Shown piece by piece: positions 38,230 through 48,357 of a stretch of 64,000 nt of DNA; within the stretch, counting starts at the first letter, position 1; the number at the start of each line of letters is the position of its first letter. Location: NCBI GenBank assembly GCA_026874595.1, contig CM049317.1:50062401-50126400 (forward strand). Direction: 5' to 3'. Under the pieces are notes generated by a model. That model was given only the letters and a program-made list of their open reading frames with translations. It ran no database searches and had not been told where the DNA came from. The position numbers and the translations under genes are program-made. Source of the DNA: Sipunculus nudus (Eukaryota > Annelida > Sipuncula > Golfingiida > Sipunculidae).

Positions 38230-39075
38230 CCAAATTCACTCTAGGGTAAACTGGAACCACTATACAACCATTACCACCAATATACCCACATCCAGCCTTG
38301 GTCCCTGGAAACCATCCCACCACCAATATTTACCCATCCAGCCTGGGTATCCAAAGCAGTCCCACCACCAACACCCATGTACACACATCCAGCCTTGGTA
38401 CCCTGGACTCGATTCTACCAACACCCATGTACACACATCCAACCTTGATACCTTGACCCAATTCCAGCAACCTCATGTACACATATCCAACCTTTGTACC
38501 CTGGACCACATTCCACAAACATCCATGATCACACCTCCAGCCTTTGTACCCTGGACTCCAGTCCATTACCAGTCATGTAATCACACATCCAGCCTTAGTA
38601 CCCTAGACCCAGTTCCATCAACACCGTGTGCACACAACCAGCCTTGGTACCACCACCAGTCATGTTTTCACACATCCAGACCTGGAATCCTGAACCCTAT
38701 TCCACAAGCACCACCCATATGCATGCATCCAGCACTTGTACCTTGGACCCTATTCCCCCAACACTACAAATGTGCACACATCCATTCTTGGTACCCTGAA
38801 CCCCATTCCACCAACACCCATGTACATTCATCCAGCCTTGGTACCCTGGACCTAAGTTCACCACCAGTCATGTATTCACACATCCAGACTTGGTACTCTG
38901 AACCCAGTTCCACCAACACCCATGTACACACACCCAGCCATGGTACCCTTGACCAAAATCCACAAGCACCACACATCAAGCACTGGTACCCTGGACTCCA
39001 TTCACACATCCAGCCTTGTTACTGTGGAACCTATTCCACCATCACCACCCAGGTACACACATTCAGCATTGATAA
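38230..39075. repeat. Minisatellite, period about 50 bp, about 17 copies
   Basis: Units of CACACATCCAGCCTTGGTAC / CCTGGACCC...TTCCACCAACACCCATGTA recur with spacings of 48-52 bp. Because the period is not a multiple of three and the unit lacks stops in several frames, a 220-codon plus-strand ORF (38453-39115) and shorter minus-strand ORFs arise by chance. Not called as genes. Confidence 0.9.
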
Positions 39076-39640
39076 GATGCATAAATTACCATTTTTGTTT
39101 ATGATGTGCTCATGAGGTAATTTTTGAACATGCTGCAGATTTCAATCTACACAAATATGATATTGTACATAATTACAGGTTTTGATTTGCTTATTTTATC
39201 ATTCTGATCAAAAATTACTTATGTCTTCCTTATACATCTTCAAATTCAAGGTTTCAGTAAAACTGCCTTGAAAAATATAACAAAATTATCTTTGCACAGC
39301 CTACTTCTTGAAACAGCAAAATTTTCATCATGCATCACATTTGATAAATAAATATGTTACCAACTCAGCAGCCTATATGTATACTTGGGTCCACAATGCA
39401 CCCAAAGAGGGGTTATGGTTATGCCAAAGCAAACTGAATTTTGTACAGTAGTTTCTAATAAAAAGCTGCTAATGACCACTTGTTTTACTTTAAAAAATAT
39501 AAAAACAACATGTCTATTTTAAAGCAATTTTTTAAATATAAAAACACTCCAAATGTCAAAGACTGCTACAGTCATTAACATTCCTGCTTGCTTGATTGCC
39601 CCCTCTTACATGTACTTACTTGCAGGGGCATCAATATTGA

Positions 39641-39669
39641 GGGGGGGGGGGTCAACCTCCCCCCCCCCC
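39641..39669. repeat. G11-7nt-C11 perfect hairpin
   Basis: Eleven G, the spacer TCAACCT, then eleven C. It is a perfect inverted homopolymer pair. Further long C and G runs lie within 250 bp (39797, 39889). Confidence 0.9.
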
Positions 39670-40961
39670 TGAAGATAAATTTACGCTACTACTTACTTGT
39701 GTTCTGGACTCACATGGAATAAGTGCACTGGAAAGTCTTATATTCAGGGGTGTGGCATTGTGGGGTTGGGGGTTCCAAGGGGTCAAGAAAGCACCCCCCT
39801 TTACCATGACAACCAGTGAATTATTTGCCCTTCAGAGGGCTGTATCCCATCAGCTTTTGAAAAGTAAGGACTTTTATTTTGGAGATCCCCCCCCCAATCT
39901 TTCCAAAATCCTGTACATACCCTTGTATATGAATTGTCTCATAAGTGACATTACTGTATTTGAATGGTGATTTGTACTTTACATTGCATATTAATTCTTG
40001 TGAAGGTAAAATGTCGTTGTAATTTATATAAAGCATGAATATTTGTATCTATATGAGCGATATTATGAATATATATATATATACTGTTCACAAACTAAAC
40101 GTTTGACTCAGCTTTTAATTTCTGGCAAATTATATTTTGGGTTGCTACAGGAAACCTTCTCTGCGCCCAAGACTGGACATCATCCAAGGTGGACCTGATA
40201 ATTGCACAAAATCACGTTCCGTTTTCTCGGAAGTTTTCATCTTTCCCGCGATCACTGGCAATCAGTTTATCATATGAATGGGGAGAATATCCGGTCATGT
40301 GATGAGTGGCAAAACATAACGGCGGTTAAAACAAGTAAAATGTAATTTCCCGCGCGAGACATGTCTTAAAACATGTATTAGACATGTTTCACACATGTAA
40401 CGACATAGCATGATGTTTCAATGGACCCAATTTTGAAACAAACGGTGAAACATGTTTTGAAACATGTTTAAAATTGAAACCTTTTTGCATACAAAACATT
40501 ATAAACATCATGTAAAACATCTGTGAAACGTCATTTTTTAGAGTGTAGACCTTGGGGTCATTAAATTGATTAAATGGCTGCGTCGCTGATCTCACCACGC
40601 AATATCTAACTGTAAACTAAGCCACGTTAACAGCAGGCTGTTTGATATTAATTAATTAGTTTTGCTTAATATATGCCAAACTGATCTGCTCAGTGTCAAA
40701 CGTGCTAGCTCCGTAGTTGTTTGTACTGTGCCGCCGTGTACAAGCTCCTCGGGGTTGGTTTAATCTCGGGTGCCTTCAACATTAAAGCAAATCAAACCAT
40801 ACAGCCATCATCAAAGAAAGTTAATTTAAGGCTAATGCAACATTCACTTATTAAAACGAATGTTCCAAGGTTCTTCGCCATTACAATCTTCGGATTATCA
40901 ACGTCGTCATTATATTTAAGATTATAGCATTGGGACAGATGAACCAGGATTGTTTTAGATA

Positions 40962-41125
40962 ATGCCACCAGGTGGCACCACGCGTATTCCAAGGCGAGTT
41001 CTTTCGCTATCTGAAAAAGCCAAGCTTATGTGACTGAGCGAATCAGCGAAAAGAGCGTACGCGCGATTGCAGAAGAATTTAAGTGTGGCAAGACAGAGGT
41101 TGCGTCAGTTCCTAAACGTAAAAAA
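40962..41125 (+). pseudogene. Tigger/pogo transposase N-terminal HTH fragment
   Basis: ATG at 40962, frame MPPGGTTRIPRRVLSLSEK, then TGA. One frame over it continues SEKSVRAIAEEFKCGKTEVA. The KSVRxIAEEFxCGKTQV signature is that of the CENP-B N-terminal DNA-binding domain in Tigger-like transposases. About 50 codons remain. Confidence 0.68.
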
Positions 41126-41399
41126 AATAATCACAGTTGTATATGACTATTGAATGCATGATGTGTTTATGAATATGGTGTACATGTACATGAATTCTGA
41201 TATACCGTAATACAATAAACACGTTCTTGCAGCTGTTCGTTGTCTTTTTTTATAATGTTATCAACCAAGGTAACCCTGCCTAAAAAGAACATCCCATTAT
41301 TAAGGACAAAATGACTGAGTCCCTTGACTGTCCGCTTTAGACAGGTTTCACTGTATATATGTGAATGTCTGTACAAAAATAAACACACTAGGTTACCGT

Positions 41400-42060
41400 C
41401 TTGTTCAAATGGTTACCGTTGCTATTCCGATGGGGTAATCGGGGGCTGGGGGTGAAATTCCGGGAAAGGCCTCCATAACTGATCGCGTCATGGGAAAGGA
41501 CCGTATAGGTTGAACGAGGCACTTTCGGCTATAAGAGCATTGAATATATAGTAAGCAATAGCTCCGCGTACAATGATCTAGGACTGTAAGTATAACCCGT
41601 CAAAGCTATTAACAGAGTGAGCTCGGAGTGCGAATGATGCTTGATCATTTAGCCAGCGCTGCAAGTAGAGTGAGTTAATTTCAGATACGAGTACAGGCTT
41701 CTTTGAATGATATTAGCGAATTAGTACTCGGAGTACAGTGAATACAGAAATATTGGACTGCGTGCTATGACTGTGAGTTGAGTGCGTTCAGGCTATGCAG
41801 CAGAGAGTGTACTGATAGCGTTGTCAGTTGAATAGGTTAAGGTTGTGAGTACATAAAGCCAGGGCTGTGAGCAGAGGGAATTATTTTTTAGCACAGTGAA
41901 TACAATATGCAAAGCATAGTGTGTAAATCTGTGGATACACAGGGTAAAAACTTTGTGGACAGAAAATGGCGTTCTTGAGGAGGTTCTGAGTACAATGACT
42001 AAGGGTTATAGGCACAGTGTATACTGAGAGGGTAGTGCGCAAGAAACGGAGGATATGACG
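41400..42060. repeat. Degenerate short repeat upstream of gene 2
   Basis: GAGTACAGTGAATAC, GTGAGTACA and GGGCTGTGAGCAGAG-like phrases recur at irregular spacing of about 30 bp. Related wording is seen at about 7170-7240 upstream of gene 1, so it is probably part of the duplicated unit. Confidence 0.5.
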
Positions 42061-42653
42061 ATATGACGAAACAAAAGATAAAGGGCCATAGTATGGACGG
42101 TCATATACTGTTTTATCTGTTTCACTTTAATCTACTTCAACTTAATAACCTTTTGTAAACCATGCTGGCTGGCCTAATTAGCTTGCTATTTGTGTGTAAG
42201 TAATGAATGTTATCCGAAGGTTCGCTTAGTGCACATGGATACACATGTGGTTACACAAACCAACCTATAACATAAAATAACCACCGTTTGTACCCGTGCC
42301 ATGTTGTTTTTAGGTAGACATTGATTAGCTTTGGGAAATTTGTTATTATTAATTGGATCATGATCACAAATAAAATTTAGAAAAGGTTATTTGAGGATAT
42401 GGTAGAAACGCGCACCTCCCTCCTGTACCAACTTGTGAGGACTGATTCGAGGATATTGTGAACTCAGAGCTGTATCTTAAAACCACTTTGCTGTTTTTAT
42501 ATACCCTTCCAAATTTGACAGTACAATGCGGTACCACGAAAAGCTGTCGCGTCTATATCGGCATGTATCCTGGATTGGTGTCGTGACTTTCTTTACTGAA
42601 ATGTAATTTTTGAGAGTTTTGGTGTTTCATCTTTGAAGATTCACATTACAATT
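42061..42653. other. Upstream region of gene 2
   Basis: Probable ancestral promoter and 5' UTR. TTTTTATATACCC near 42495 is TATA-like. No gene. Confidence 0.3.
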
Positions 42654-42714
42654 ATGTTGCATATACTAATAATCTGGATTCTGTACCAGGCGATATCGGC
42701 TTAGCATATAAGAA
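42654..42714 (+). pseudogene. Gene 2 exon 1: signal peptide with in-frame TAG
   Basis: The frame reads MLHILIIWILYQAISA and then TAG (42702-42704) where gene 1 has Glu17. Length (61 nt) and donor position (GTGAGT) equal gene 1. The stop sits just after the predicted cleavage site. Confidence 0.8.
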
Positions 42715-44338
42715 GTGAGTACGCAAACATTTATATCTTCTTTGTACATCCTTGTTTAGATTTTCTATATGAACCATAATTCAAAGAAGGATTAAGCACT
42801 GGAGGGGTGATCTTGTTGAATGGAATTCCCCGTTAGGCCAAGTTGTGCCTCGTGTAGCAAAGTTCACTGATCATATACAGACACAAATAAAACAAACCAG
42901 AGTCTGTTTTGACGCTCGCCCAACGCAAATGAAAATTCCCCCCTCCCCCAAATATTGGCGGGAAGATTTAACTTTGCACCCCATGGTCTATCTCAGTATA
43001 CAAGTTAAAATTTTAGAATTAAAAAATATGGATTTATATTTCACTAAACTGAATCTCAGTTTTACAGAGATATTTTGCACAATTAATGTGTTTGCTGAGT
43101 AACCTAACAAATCAAAATTATCTAAGTCAATACCATTACCCCGTAATAATTATGACAAAGTATCTGACATGTCTTACCAGATATTGTCTTCGTTTATTGT
43201 GGATTTACTTTGTTAGAGCGTATAAAGAAACAAATTTCGAGAACCACTTCAGTTTTAGTGAGAACCAATGATGATTTTTTTTACTTTACTGATCCTTCGG
43301 GTGAGTGTTATTTCTGCTTATGTCGATTCCGGAAGAAATGTTGAAATATATTGTTATAAAATTAACCAGTAGGTGTTTTATCCCATCCAAGGAGTTAAAT
43401 AGCTGACAGACAAAACCACACAGATAACCTTATCCGAACAAAAATATAAGCACTGGATTCACTCAGCGGACGGACATTAATAATGCACTGATGCGCGCGA
43501 GGTTTAATCTTAATAACACTCCAATATGTAGATAATACAGGGATTTGCTTTTTGTCTTTGTTGTTTAATGAATCAGAATTAAATTGTTTATCATATCCTT
43601 ACTCTTCTAAAACAAAAGAACTAAAAAGAGGAGAACACGACCACTTAACAGTATATTATGGCTCAATCCACAAACACTTACAACAGGATAAGTCACATTT
43701 ACTCAAAACACAGCTTAACAACGGAATACATCACAGTATATCTTAAAGTTAAAGCTGTTTCTATATGTTAGACTCAATCCTACCAACAAGAAACAACAAT
43801 AATTTTTTTTCTGCGATACTGGGATACAGAAGAAATAAAGACCAATGACTGTATTACAATATCAGAATTAACTGAAAGAACTCATAATCGACATAAAATA
43901 CAATAGCGCCAAGACTTCTTGATTAAATTGAAAGCGGACAAGTGTTCCGGGTATAGGTATGTTGTTATTCTTTAAAATCGAAACATCTAATAATAATAAT
44001 ACAAGCGCTGGACTTTATTTGACATGCAAAATAATTCACAGCATTTAGCTATTAAATATCGTTCTTTCTTTTTCCTCTCAGGCTTAAAATTGTGCCTGAC
44101 GAGCAAACATTCTCTTTTCTACTGCTTTATTCGCTTCTGAAGGAAGGATCAGGAGGGTTCCACGACTACAGCGCTCAAGCGCAATGATCCCCGTTCTTTG
44201 TCTTTTAGACCACGTATATAAATAAGACATGTAATAACTAATCACTGTATCTTATAGTGATATTTGAAACCATTAACTCTGTTACCGATTTCACATAAAC
44301 TATGGTCACCTTTGTCTGTTTTTTTTTTAACATTACAG

Positions 44339-44575
44339 ACTGTAGTGATCGCACTGACTCGGACAAATATTGTTTTGTTCCCGCAAGTGCCAATTGGACA
44401 CAGGCTCAAGAGCAATGTAACATCAACGGAATCGATACAAGTCTTCCCCATGACCGTTCAGAAGTAGAGCATCAGCGTATACTAAAAATCATGCAGCAGT
44501 TGAGATTGGAGACTGCGTGGATATCACTTACAAAGAAGAAACTGAGCAACTGGAAATGGATAAACGATGGCTCCG
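44339..44575 (+). pseudogene. Gene 2 exon 2: CTLD1 N-terminal part, intact
   Basis: 237 nt, open in the expected frame after a T-rich tract and ACATTACAG, with donor GGTTAA. It reads CSDRTDSDKYCF through WISLTKKKLSNWKWINDGSG, closely matching gene 1 exon 2. Confidence 0.85.
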
Positions 44576-44705
44576 GTTAATGTCCAGGGATTCTATGTAT
44601 TTGTCTTTATCGTGCTTTGTTATGACGAGCCTTTTTTTCGGTGATATGAAAAATCAATATTTACATGAATATATTATAATGTTAATACCTTTGATTTTTT
44701 TTCAG

Positions 44706-44834
44706 ACCGTAGCCCTAAAAGAGGACCAAAGGATGGCCAGTGCGGGATATATAGCTTAGAAGATAACGTTTTGGAAGTGGACAGAACGCTCTGCTTTTCA
44801 AGCGTGCCCTCAAAATATCTGTGTGAACACAATA
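44706..44834 (+). pseudogene. Gene 2 exon 3: CTLD1 C-terminal part, donor lost
   Basis: Open frame DGQCGIYSLEDN ... SKYLCEHN after TTTTTTTTCAG. At the gene 1 donor position (CAACA/GTAAGG) this copy reads CAATA/GAAAGT, so GT has become GA. Read-through adds about 13 codons to a TGA near 44872. Confidence 0.82.
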
Positions 44835-45391
44835 GAAAGTCTCTTATTTTCTCATTATCTCCGTCAGCTCACTGAAAGGCAGTACAAAAGCACATACATA
44901 ACATATTTTTTTTTTAAAACAAAGATAAAGTCTCAGATAAACGGCATAAAAATTTTGATTTAAGATGCAACAATTATATTTTTTCAATGATTAATGATTA
45001 AAGCATGATCTAAATTAAAAAAGGGTTACAACTATTAAAATGTAGATGCAAAACGATCGGTAAAACCGGTTGAATTTTATTTGTCACTAATAAGCCTCTT
45101 TAAACACTGATAACAGTCACAGCAATTTATTCTGAAAATGAAGGTTGACATATTGACCTTTATACCTTGTAATTTTACTTTTCATGTGTGCCCACGTCTT
45201 TATTAGGGTGTTTAATTTACAAATGGTTGTGTAGTGATGTTAGAAATTTCCTACACTAAAAATGTAATATGTTCTTTAACAACACATAGACGTACTGAAG
45301 GAATGAAGGATAAGTCTAGAATTTTTTATCCAATCTAATTATTAATTGCGACGTATCATTAATTCGAAGAAGATATAACTAATGCTTTTAG

Positions 45392-45637
45392 GTTCGACCT
45401 GTCCATCCGTCGCCGCAAGATATAACTGCATCATTATTGAAGGTAAAGCGGTGACGTTGCATGAAGGAGTGTACAACTGGCTCACGGCCAGGGCTATGTG
45501 TAGAATCATGGGTTCCGAATTGATTCACATGGACAAAAGTGGTCTAAAAAAAGAATTAGAGAAAATTATGGAGCTCAAGGAAGGGGTTTATGTAGGACTG
45601 CAACGTGAAGACTGGACCTTTAAGCGACCTATGGAAG
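45392..45637 (+). pseudogene. Gene 2 exon 4: CTLD2 N-terminal part, intact
   Basis: 246 nt, same length and phase as gene 1 exon 4, acceptor GCTTTTAG, donor GTGAGT. It reads CPSVAARYNC, WLTARAMC, GSELIHMDKSG and YVGLQREDW. The exon itself carries no lesion. Confidence 0.86.
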
Positions 45638-46154
45638 GTGAGTCGATATTCATGTTGCTTATCCGCCCCAATACAACCCGGCTGCAGGCTCCTACTATTA
45701 CCAGGATAAATTGCTTTTGTTTAAGGAATTTTATATTGAAACATTTTATGACACATTATCGTAATTTTTATTATTATCTTTCTCAACAAATCCCTCCGTA
45801 CATATATTTTAAACAATGGATTAGATTGTACCAGTAATTTGAAGTCAAGCCGGCTTTGACTGGGCAATCAATGTAAGCACTTCTGAACAGGAGTGACCAT
45901 GACGTCATTTTCTGGTGACGACCAGACTTGCATATAACAAGTGTGTTTGACAATCCCCGTAGAAGCACGTTTTAATAATCTACTTTGGATGTTAGGAGTC
46001 TGTTTACCAAGGCGTCCGAACTTATGGCAGCATCAGTAACAACTTATCTGTACATGTTGTTAACATGTCATTCCCTAGTCATCACCGAGTCATATGTCAT
46101 TGCAATTTCGTATGATGTTGCTTCGACAACTCCCTATTTCGATCGAAAAGTTTC

Positions 46155-46440
46155 AAATTCTGTTCTGGTCGTTAGATGGTCAGATGCAAAGTGCATATGC
46201 AATATCTCTCTTCGAGCTATTTAGATTGATTATTCCTTGTAATCAATGACAAAATGTCTACTGGCCTAAACTGTATACTACTTGTCCTCTATACTGAGTT
46301 TTAAATTCTATTCTGGTCGTTATATGGTCAGATGCAAAGTGCATATGTAATCTCTCTCCTCGAGCTCTTTAGATTGATTATTCCTTGTAATCAAAGACAA
46401 AATGTCTATTGGCCTGAACTCTATACTGGTATCCATGGGG
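46155..46440. repeat. 148-bp direct duplication
   Basis: AAATTCT(G/A)TTCTGGTCGTTA... through GGCCT(A/G)AACT(G/C)TATACT is repeated once, with start points at 46155 and 46303, in the gene 2 intron between exons 4 and 5. Confidence 0.88.
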
Positions 46441-46599
46441 TTGAAAGACAAGTTCACCTGAAAGAAGTCAGCACTTCTGAGAAGTGATGAGAAAATGTAA
46501 AAATGTCACCGATTTTTTTGGTGTACATCACCGTCGCACTCAATACTGTTATAAAACCTATTTAGTCAGCTCGACGTGATTACTCAACCAGAATTACAC

Positions 46600-46925
46600 C
46601 TATGTTTGCGCTTTTCCGGTTTATGTACTTAAATGATGCTCAAAACAATCCAACAGTGCCTGGTTGTCTATCATATCGAATGCGGATGTCATATCCAGCA
46701 TGACCAGCGTGCGGCCACGAACCAGCATCCAAAGTATGAAGTCATTTTATGCTTTGAACAGGGCTGATTCTGTTGAATACACTTCATTTACGCGGAATAT
46801 GATGCCCCGTGGAGAATGTTTTTTTAAGCAAGTGATGATCGAGACGTGCATATAACCACCATCTCCAAAACTTCTGAAAAAACTGAAAGTTGGATACCAG
46901 TCTGTAGTTCTAAACGTGGTCTAGA
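46600..46925 (-). pseudogene. Non-LTR retrotransposon reverse transcriptase fragment
   Basis: On the minus strand, with frameshifts, the sequence reads YRLVSNFQFFQKF, then TESALFKA, then GRTLVMLDMTSAFDMID and NQALLDCFEHHL. These match the RT blocks written in the family as YRPVSNLPFLSKV, HSTETAL and LLDLSAAFDTIDH (motif A with catalytic Asp), typical of CR1/Jockey-like non-LTR elements. Stops and frame changes show it is dead. It lies in the intron between exons 4 and 5 of gene 2, antisense to it. Confidence 0.75.
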
Positions 46926-47367
46926 TCAAAGCCCGGTCTTCACGAGTTGTTTGTCTAAAAGTCTTTGGCAAACATCATGTTTCCTAGGAGCTGTTTTAAT
47001 GGTTGTATTTTATAGGCAATATTACATTTGGTACTGATGCAGTGGTATCTTTTTAAATTACGACGTCAAATTGCATGGAATATGCAGGAACAAAGTAAGA
47101 CGCACTAAAACGACATATTATATGTTACTCCTACGTGCATTGACATAAGGTTTATTTTCTCATTCTCTTTCAAATATCTCTAAGCTATGCCCTCGTTAGC
47201 AGCCATGTAAAGAAGTGCATCGAGGATTAACCGTAAACTGAATTTGAGAAGTGCTTAATAGAAATTTATCTCTAAATTCTCATCGTTTACACTCAGCTAA
47301 AGCTATATGAAAGTAAGATGGTCATATGAAGAATTTTATTTATTCTGAAAATTCCTCACACCTAAAG

Positions 47368-47491
47368 ATGAAGCAGATATGGGAACTGTGTTTTGGGAAA
47401 AGCAAGTAAAAAATAACTGTCTTTAATAGCAGCAATGAAATGTGGACCTCTTCAAGCTGTGACGCCCAACATCCGTTTATCTGTCAAATAT
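47368..47491 (+). pseudogene. Gene 2 exon 5: CTLD2 C-terminal part with 11-bp deletion
   Basis: 124 nt against 135 nt in gene 1. After AATAAC the 11 bases CATTCCTGTGC of gene 1 are missing, which removes the Cys of NNHSC and brings TAA TAG into frame. The remainder (NEMW...PFICQI in the shifted frame) and the donor GTAAGT are conserved. Confidence 0.85.
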
Positions 47492-48008
47492 GTAAGTCCT
47501 CTTTGAAAAAACTAACCTTACAAGACTAAAATCATTATATTTCATATATAGTGTTACCTGCTTTATATTTCGAGTATACACCAAGAATGTATTCAGTGTA
47601 TTTGAAAATAGGATTTTCTATTTACATCCAAATCTGCATTGCTCTTTATCTAGTATTGTGAGCTATGTGCCTGCGATAAAACTGGTGTACGAAAACAAAA
47701 AAAAACTTGAATCTTTGGTTAGTGATATGGTTGGTGTTTCGTAGACTGGCCTTTTATATACAATAGCTATACAATATCCATTTAATTAAAAATGTATGAA
47801 TAACTAGTATTGCATTTATTTACGAGCCTACCTAAATTTATACTAGCCTGACAGACACAGTCAATATGGAAATATTGGCGTTTACATAACAATGGGGAAT
47901 ATAAAATTTCACTGAAAGCCTCTATTATTATATGCATAAACGGGCTAAAATTAACACTGGCTATATAATAATGCTTTTTTATATTCTCGAAATGGTATTT
48001 TCCAAAAG

Positions 48009-48113
48009 ACAAGACCTCAGTTGGCAACACACAAAGCAAGCAGTCTCCTCGGAGCCCATCAAGTGAATCTGACTATACACGTGCAGGTGAAGTATTGAAA
48101 AATGAAGATAATG
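48009..48113 (+). pseudogene. Gene 2 exon 6: stalk, intact
   Basis: 105 nt, same length and phase as gene 1 exon 6. Its acceptor CCAAAAG is followed by ACAAGACC, and the donor is GTAAGT. It encodes a Ser/Pro-rich hydrophilic linker. Confidence 0.8.
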
Positions 48114-48357
48114 GTAAGTTAATTTTTAATCAGTATCATTTTAAAAAGTCCAGTATTACGTGACTAGTGGAATCAGATCATGTGGATGCTATCCTATAAT
48201 ATATATTGCTTTTAACGTAAATGACTGTAATATTAGGTTCAAAGTTCCATATAATCATGGAATATCACTTTTCAAATCTTAATTTGGTTTGGTCTTATAT
48301 CAGTAGATCTGACAAATTGAGAAAGGCCTTAGATTTTCCAGGGACTCTTTTCAAGTC

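Larger units (their letters stand above)
33904..40549. mobile_element. ACATGT-repeat foldback element
   Basis: Both ends carry CTACACTCTAAAAA in inverted orientation (33904-33917 and about 40536-40548). The arms (33904-34660 and 40355-40549) consist of irregular AAACATGTTT, AGACATGTCT and similar units. The interior (34.66-40.35 kb) is AT-rich, noncoding except for a possible relic at 37.47-37.80 kb, and includes a 50-bp minisatellite. No transposase was seen and no clear target duplication was found, so the mobility class is open (hAT-like MITE-derived is possible). Confidence 0.5.
33453..41355 (+). mobile_element. Tigger/pogo-like DNA transposon remnant
   Basis: The right end, read in reverse, begins CAGTGAAACCTGTCTAAAG followed by CGGACA. 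The left end (about 33453) reads AGTGAAAACTGGTCTAACGG with further CGGACA subterminal repeats, the pattern of Tigger-type terminal inverted repeats. At 40962-41125 a decayed frame encodes RRVLSLSEKAKL, then with a frameshift SEKSVRAIAEEFKCGKTEVA, matching the N-terminal Psq/CENP-B-type helix-turn-helix of Tigger transposases. The catalytic DDE part is missing, so this is a deleted, dead copy. A second element (33904-40549) is nested inside it. The right edge is firmer than the left. Confidence 0.6.

Noticed and set aside
38453-39115. 220-codon plus-strand ORF rich in Pro, His, Thr
   Set aside because: Translation of the 50-bp minisatellite. The period is not a multiple of three, and several frames on both strands are open for the same reason.
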